This document shows, piece after piece, positions 59,634 to 64,000 of a DNA stretch of 64,000 nucleotides (its first letter is position 1; each line of letters begins with the position of its first letter). Source of the stretch: Oscillospiraceae bacterium (GTDB lineage Bacteria > Bacillota > Clostridia > Oscillospirales > Acutalibacteraceae); contig SVPH01000003.1 in the NCBI GenBank assembly GCA_015065965.1, forward strand, positions 1 through 64,000, given 5' to 3'. The notes below the pieces were generated by a model, which was not told the DNA's origin, did not search any database, and saw nothing but the letters and a program-made list of their open reading frames with translations. Position numbers and translations under genes: made by a program.

Positions 59634-60182
59634 TTATAATATTATCATTTCAACATCTTTACAGATTTTGTCCAGTGTTTTGTCAGTTATATCATCAGTG
59701 CCCATGAGTTGCAAAGCATAGGTTGCCGATATGTTATACGACAGCGAGTATACTACATTAAGTACGGTATAGTCGAAATCAGGTCTGATCTCATAAGTTA
59801 TTGCGTATTTTTTTTCATTTGACTCATGTAATACTGCATTAACTGCTGAACCGGGTTCGGAGTGGTACGAATCAACAAGAGAATTAATTGCCTCGTTAAT
59901 GTTTTCTTCGTGCAATTTAATGTGTATGTTCATGTTTTGATATGAAAGACCGCTTTTACCTTTAACCTCATCACTGAGGTGATATGTTACGGTTTTGGAC
60001 TGCGCGGTTGTCCTTACGTTCTCGGGCGTATCACAACCTGCAATAAGTTCGGGTATGTAAAGAAGTTCCGAAGGTGCATCCTGCAATTTTTCTTTAAAAA
60101 ACTCGGTATTCTTGCTGTTGCTGCATGATGAAAATAAAAGCGCACAAAGCAACATGCAGGTTAATATTTTTAAAGTTTTCAC
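59634..60182 (-). CDS. Putative lipoprotein
   Basis: The 182-residue protein has a lipoprotein signal peptide with lipobox LFSSC and a mature alpha/beta part of no recognised family. It probably sits on the outer face of the membrane. It is the last gene of the reverse-strand operon starting at 61916, 17 bp behind the isomerase-like gene. Confidence 0.72.
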   Translation of the reverse strand: MKTLKILTCMLLCALLFSSCSNSKNTEFFKEKLQDAPSELLYIPELIAGCDTPENVRTTAQSKTVTYHLSDEVKGKSGLSYQNMNIHIKLHEENINEAINSLVDSYHSEPGSAVNAVLHESNEKKYAITYEIRPDFDYTVLNVVYSLSYNISATYALQLMGTDDITDKTLDKICKDVEMIIL

Positions 60183-60199
60183 CGTTTCTCCTCCTCAAC

Positions 60200-61024
60200 T
60201 TAAGGCATATAAGGATTATCGTCAAACTCATAATCTTCAGGCATAATAAAGGGTCTGAAGTAGTTGATTGTGTAGTCAATGCCCCATTGACCTTTTTTAC
60301 CCTGCCAATATTCGGAGTGGGGTTCAATTGAAAGCATGCCGTTATAATCTTTTGTGTAAAGAATATCCATTGCAGCGCCCCAGTTTATGCTGTCAAGGCC
60401 TGCGGGTGCATCATCATAAACATCGTTATCAAAATAAACGCATCCTTTAAGATGGAAATGATAGAATCTGTCTCCCCAGTCACGCATTTCGGCAAGATAG
60501 TTTCCGTCGTGATATAGGCAGTGCGAAATGTCGTATTTTATGCCGAGTTCGGGAAGGGCGGAAAGAACAACTTCCCATGCCTTGGGTTCAACTATAAAGT
60601 TTTCCCAGCGGCAGTTATAAACAGCAATTTTAACGCCTTTATCTTTTGAAAAATCAATCAGTTTGCCGAGATAATCAATGGCAATGTTGCAGTTTTCATA
60701 GAAACTTTTGCTTTCAACATAGTTTACGCCGCAGTTGTAAACGGGGCAGCCGATTATTGATGCTGCTTCAATAATGTTTTTATCAGCCTGCAGTGCATCG
60801 GGGATTACTTCTCCGTTTTCATCAATTCTTGTCATGCCCCAGCGGCCCATTGAGCCGACGGCAACGTTATATTTTTCGCTGTAACCTTTTATTTCATGAG
60901 CCTTTGAGAGAAATTCTTCGGAATCATAGTTGTCATTAACGCAGAATTCAACTGTTTCAAGACCCTTGTCATGAACATATTTTATGCAGCCTTCGCTCCA
61001 ACCGTTGATAATACCCAGTTTCAT
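60200..61024 (-). CDS. Sugar phosphate isomerase/epimerase-like TIM barrel
   Basis: The 274-residue protein belongs to the xylose isomerase-like (AP endonuclease 2) TIM barrels. Metal-site residues can be seen in KIAVYNCRWENF, YDISHCLYHDGNYLAEM, HFHLKGCVYF and LSIEPHSEYW near the end. The family covers sugar isomerases, epimerases and dehydratases, and the exact reaction is unknown. It follows the DUF2156 gene by 4 bp and may act in the sugar metabolism suggested by the adjacent glycosidase genes. Confidence 0.85.
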   Translation of the reverse strand: MKLGIINGWSEGCIKYVHDKGLETVEFCVNDNYDSEEFLSKAHEIKGYSEKYNVAVGSMGRWGMTRIDENGEVIPDALQADKNIIEAASIIGCPVYNCGVNYVESKSFYENCNIAIDYLGKLIDFSKDKGVKIAVYNCRWENFIVEPKAWEVVLSALPELGIKYDISHCLYHDGNYLAEMRDWGDRFYHFHLKGCVYFDNDVYDDAPAGLDSINWGAAMDILYTKDYNGMLSIEPHSEYWQGKKGQWGIDYTINYFRPFIMPEDYEFDDNPYMP

Positions 61025-61028
61025 GTTA

Positions 61029-61916
61029 TCAATCCTTTCTTACAATAACTGTATTCTTTTCAATTAATTCAACAGGGTGATAAGAGAGTTTTGATTTTCT
61101 CAATCCTTCATCACCGCAGTCTTCTTCACGGTTTACATATTTTACATAGTCACCAGATGCATACATCCGCAAATATTGATTTGTAAGCATCTGATATGCC
61201 CCGGCATAGGAAATGTCTGCTTTTTCAATATGGCAGAAAAGAGTATCACCTATAATTTCACCGATTGAATATCCGATAACATTGCCGTTTACCTTTAATA
61301 CAGCGCCAAGCATTCCGTAAGTTTCATAATTTTCAAGCACTTCGCAGCACATCTGGAGTTCAAGGTTTGCGCTTTCATCTTTCTCGGAATTAAATGTAAA
61401 ATTTTTGGTGAATTCAATAAGTTCGGGAATAATATCGGGAACAATTGCTTCAAAAGTCCAGTCAGAATAAAGTTTTCTGAATTTGTTAATATGGTTTCTA
61501 GGTGTAGCATATTTTCTGCCGATAAGGTTAAGCAGCGCATCTTTATCATAAAGATAATCAAACCAGTCTCTGTCTGCATCAGCGTTACTGCAGGGATATT
61601 TGTTCAAAACATTTGTTAATTCGTTTTTGTTGACAGAACATAAAATCATGGGAATGTTGTTTTCCTTGCAATGTTCTTCAATAGCATCCAGTGCACCGTC
61701 AATGTTCCTGCCGATGGGATATGCAAAACATAATTCGCCTTTAAATTTTGAAGAAAAAATTATTGTTCCGTCTATAATTGCATATTGATTTTCAAAATAG
61801 TCTCTCCACATCACCGTCGCACCGGCAGACCTGTCGCACTGCCTTGCAGGGTAGGCTGAATAATATGCTTTCAGTGTTGGAATATCATTCATTTCTATTT
61901 TCTTGAAATTTAACAT
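61029..61916 (-). CDS. DUF2156 (GNAT-like, lysyltransferase-related) protein
   Basis: The 295-residue soluble protein matches DUF2156, the GNAT-like double domain also found at the C-terminus of phosphatidylglycerol lysyltransferases. Typical segments are YLYDKDALLNLIGRKYATPR with NHINKFRKLY, and the later ADISYAGAYQMLTNQYL and YVNREEDCGDEGLRKSK. No membrane domain is present. It may transfer an acyl or aminoacyl group, but stand-alone members are poorly understood. It is the first gene of a three-gene reverse operon. Confidence 0.83.
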   Translation of the reverse strand: MLNFKKIEMNDIPTLKAYYSAYPARQCDRSAGATVMWRDYFENQYAIIDGTIIFSSKFKGELCFAYPIGRNIDGALDAIEEHCKENNIPMILCSVNKNELTNVLNKYPCSNADADRDWFDYLYDKDALLNLIGRKYATPRNHINKFRKLYSDWTFEAIVPDIIPELIEFTKNFTFNSEKDESANLELQMCCEVLENYETYGMLGAVLKVNGNVIGYSIGEIIGDTLFCHIEKADISYAGAYQMLTNQYLRMYASGDYVKYVNREEDCGDEGLRKSKLSYHPVELIEKNTVIVRKD

Positions 61917-61948
61917 AATTTTACCTGTCCCGATTTTAATTTCAATGT

Positions 61949-61977
61949 ATTATATCATTTCTTGAAATAATTGTAAA
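61949..61977 (-). promoter_or_regulatory. Promoter of the DUF2156 operon
   Basis: On the reverse strand TTTACA and TATAAT are separated by 17 bp. Confidence 0.75.
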
Positions 61978-62021
61978 TATTTAAAAATTAAACAAAAACC
62001 CAATTTTCTATTGCATATATT

Positions 62022-62050
62022 TTGTTGTTCTGTTATATTTACTGTATAAT
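62022..62050 (+). promoter_or_regulatory. Promoter of the 62071/alpha-mannosidase operon
   Basis: TTGTTG and TATAAT are separated by 17 bp. It is divergent from the promoter at 61949 and lies just upstream of GAGGTG and the start codon. Confidence 0.65.
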
Positions 62051-62070
62051 GTTATTTTTAGAGGTGCTTT

Positions 62071-63849
62071 ATGATTACGCCGTATAAACTTAAATCTCAT
62101 CTGTGCAGGTTCTGCACTTTTTATCAGCCGGAGGATAAAAATGTTCCTGACGAACTGAAAAACTATAAGAATGATTTGCCCAACCTTGAAGGCTTCCCTT
62201 ATCCGCTTCCTTCAAAGAAAACCGATTATACATGCTGTGCAAAAACTGGTGATATCGAATGGTTCGGTGCATCAAACGGTCTTACCCGTTATGATAAAAA
62301 CGCTGAAAGAGAAGAAGATATTATTATGTATTTCAGCGCACCGAGAGATTTGCTTGATAATAATGTAAAAGCAATTATGCCTGACGGTGATAACGTATGG
62401 GTACTTACCGAAACGGGTGCAACATATGTTGAAATGAGACTTGTCGGTGCTGAAGAAAAGGCGGATATGCTTCTTGAGGAAACCCTTAAATATGTAAGCC
62501 GCAGAGGAATGGTAAGCCAAAGATATCTCAGAGAAGGCAGAAATTTTGATTCTGTTTATCCTTATGCAGATTCTGATAACGACGGCAGTTTTACAGTAGG
62601 ATTCTCAATTGGCGAAATTTTTAGATATGCTACTTTCAAAAGGGAAAAAGGTGCTGATCATCCTGATACATTAAAGGCGAAAGAAGTTGCTACAAAAGCA
62701 GTTGAAGCATGCCTTCTTCTTCTGCATATTCATTGCAGAGGAAACGGATTTGCAGCCAGAACATATCTCTGCACAGATCAGCCGGTTCCTGATGACGGTC
62801 TTTTCTTCAGAATCAAGGACGGTAAAGCAACATGTCTTGAAACAACCGATGCCAAAAAGAAAGGTTATGTAGGTACGGTTATTGATGCGTCGGCAGAAGT
62901 TCCGGAAAGGCTTGCAAAACTTTATACCGATCTCGGCTACACAAAAAATGATATTATTTATAAAGCCGATACAAGCAGTGATGAAATAACTCATCATTTT
63001 CTTCATATGCTTATTGCGTACGATCATCTTGCATGTGATGATCCTGAACTTGGCGAACTTATTAAATCATCCGCTGTCGGTCTTATGAATCACATTATTG
63101 ATCACGGTTACGAACTCCATGATTTTACAGGCAAACCCACTTCATGGGCAAAATGGAGTAAACGATATTTTGATACGGAATTCGGCTGGGTTGACGGTGC
63201 ACTTAACTCTGCTCAGGTTCTTATGTATCTGCTTGTTACAATGCATATTACAGGCGAGGAAGGCAAGTGGAGAGAACATTACGATTATCTTATCAATGAA
63301 GAAGGTTATGCCGATATGACTGAAAAGCATTTTGACAGGCTTTATCAGGCAAGCCTTTCGGGTGATTTTATTTTTGTTGAAGATATTATGTATGGTGACC
63401 ATATGCTTGCTGTTCTTGCATTTTTCGGACTTTGTACTCTTGAAAAAGACGAAAAACTTCTTGCAAAATACAGAAAAGGCTTTAAGGCATGGAGAACATC
63501 GCTTGAAAGGGAACATAACCCCGGCTATGATTTCCCTTATGCAATTGCTTGTCCTGATGAAGAAATTGATATGGAACGTATTGCAGAGTGGATGTACAGA
63601 ACAAACAAGAGCCGCCTTGCAGCAGGTGTATCTCTCAAAGGCAGGCACGATATTCCTGTTAAACCGCTTAAAATGGAAGGCAAAGAAATATCTGTTCTAC
63701 TTCCGCCTGATGAAAGATTTATTTCAAAATATGACCGCAATCCTCTTTTCCTTACAAACGAGGATTCCGGCGGTATAATGTGTATTGAAAGTTGTTATGT
63801 ATACACATTTGCCTATTGGATTGGCAGATATTACGGATTCTTTGAATAA
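62071..63849 (+). CDS. Alpha/alpha-toroid protein with short propeller segment, paralogue of 42010
   Basis: The 592-residue cytosolic protein shares its C-terminal half with the protein at 42010. Common motifs are SDNDGSFT (168-175), NGFAAR (225-230), TSSDEITHHF (301-310), GKPTSWAKW (354-362), NPLF and the final YWIGRYYGF. The N-terminus keeps only about one propeller blade (WFGASNGLTRYDKN, VWVLTETGATYV). The toroid fold and the alpha-mannosidase gene 12 bp downstream suggest a glycan-processing enzyme, with conserved D/E/H residues as catalytic candidates. I do not recognise a named family. Confidence 0.7.
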   Translation: MITPYKLKSHLCRFCTFYQPEDKNVPDELKNYKNDLPNLEGFPYPLPSKKTDYTCCAKTGDIEWFGASNGLTRYDKNAEREEDIIMYFSAPRDLLDNNVKAIMPDGDNVWVLTETGATYVEMRLVGAEEKADMLLEETLKYVSRRGMVSQRYLREGRNFDSVYPYADSDNDGSFTVGFSIGEIFRYATFKREKGADHPDTLKAKEVATKAVEACLLLLHIHCRGNGFAARTYLCTDQPVPDDGLFFRIKDGKATCLETTDAKKKGYVGTVIDASAEVPERLAKLYTDLGYTKNDIIYKADTSSDEITHHFLHMLIAYDHLACDDPELGELIKSSAVGLMNHIIDHGYELHDFTGKPTSWAKWSKRYFDTEFGWVDGALNSAQVLMYLLVTMHITGEEGKWREHYDYLINEEGYADMTEKHFDRLYQASLSGDFIFVEDIMYGDHMLAVLAFFGLCTLEKDEKLLAKYRKGFKAWRTSLEREHNPGYDFPYAIACPDEEIDMERIAEWMYRTNKSRLAAGVSLKGRHDIPVKPLKMEGKEISVLLPPDERFISKYDRNPLFLTNEDSGGIMCIESCYVYTFAYWIGRYYGFFE

Positions 63850-63861
63850 TGAGGTATTATT

Positions 63862-64000
63862 ATGAATAACAAGATACATATTATCGGAAATGCTCATCTT
63901 GACCCCATATGGCTCTGGAGATGGCAGGAGGGCTGCGGAGAAGTTCTTCAGACTTTTCGTTGCGCTGTTGACAGAATCAAGCAGTATAAGGGCTTTGTGT
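63862..64000 (+). CDS. Glycoside hydrolase family 38 alpha-mannosidase, N-terminal part (cut by window end)
   Basis: Only the first 46 codons are present. They contain IIGNAHLDPIWLWRWQEG, the GH38 start motif in which the histidine and aspartate bind the catalytic zinc. GH38 enzymes remove alpha-linked mannose from oligosaccharides, here in the cytosol since no signal peptide is seen. The start is ATG 63862 behind GAGGTATT. It is in an operon with the toroid protein 12 bp upstream. Confidence 0.9.
   Translation, partial: MNNKIHIIGNAHLDPIWLWRWQEGCGEVLQTFRCAVDRIKQYKGFV

Overview
The window looks like chromosomal DNA of an uncultured, low-GC, anaerobic Clostridia, probably of the Oscillospiraceae/Ruminococcaceae type. 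The evidence is the housekeeping content and its order (miaB-ymcA/ylbF-mutS-mutL-miaA, ylmE-sepF-divIVA-lspA-rluD), a T-box in front of proS, strong GGAGG ribosome binding sites, frequent TTG starts, a glycyl radical enzyme and a rubrerythrin. No phage, CRISPR or transposase gene was seen. The species is not identifiable from the sequence alone. About 55 protein genes, one tRNA, one T-box leader, one MITE-like element and many promoters and terminators can be supported.

Layout. 1-5,600: end of an FtsK/SpoIIIE translocase, a YgiQ radical SAM protein, a ComEC-like metallo-beta-lactamase protein with its DUF3006 partner, then miaB and a Cys-rich YmcA/YlbF protein. 5,600-11,100: mutS, mutL, miaA. 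11,100-17,100: an envelope and division operon (HlyD-like protein, ylmE, sepF, divIVA, lspA, rluD, a HAD phosphatase). 17,100-22,000: split transketolase, a membrane-anchored protein, a coiled-coil protein and a lone fumarase beta subunit. 22,012-22,289 is a 278-bp element with terminal inverted repeats. 22,300-28,500: a PiT phosphate transporter with a DUF47 protein, a SulP-like transporter, a second ComEC-like protein, an acyl-CoA synthetase-like enzyme and a cyclophilin. 28,500-38,400: mostly secreted or carbohydrate-active proteins (PHP-domain protein, propeller protein, GH43, two LCAT-like hydrolases, a calcineurin-type phosphatase), plus a thiamine pyrophosphokinase, a histidine phosphatase and tRNA-Leu(CAA). 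38,600-45,400: T-box-controlled proS, an SDR with a coiled-coil tail, and a reverse-strand operon birA-lipoprotein-propeller/toroid protein.

45,500-52,125 is the most intriguing block. A strong promoter drives a radical SAM activase, a glycyl radical enzyme of the C-x-E class, a sedoheptulokinase-like FGGY kinase and a class I mannose-6-phosphate isomerase, followed by a flavin reductase/rubredoxin/rubrerythrin fusion that still carries a well-placed internal ribosome binding site. I read this as an oxygen-sensitive pathway for an unidentified sugar or polyol with an oxygen-defence gene beside it. 52,250-59,600: a membrane-anchored zinc-ribbon cyclophilin, a SecB-like chaperone, a ceramidase-like protein, a TauE/SafE exporter, an FkbM methyltransferase, and a PadR repressor with a membrane protein under an operator-overlapped promoter. 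59,600-64,000: a lipoprotein, a sugar isomerase-like TIM barrel, a DUF2156 protein, and a second propeller/toroid protein directly upstream of a GH38 alpha-mannosidase that runs off the end.

The propeller/toroid pair (42,010 and 62,071) shares distinctive motifs and looks like an uncharacterised family linked to glycan breakdown. Functions are inferred from motifs and order; no search was run.
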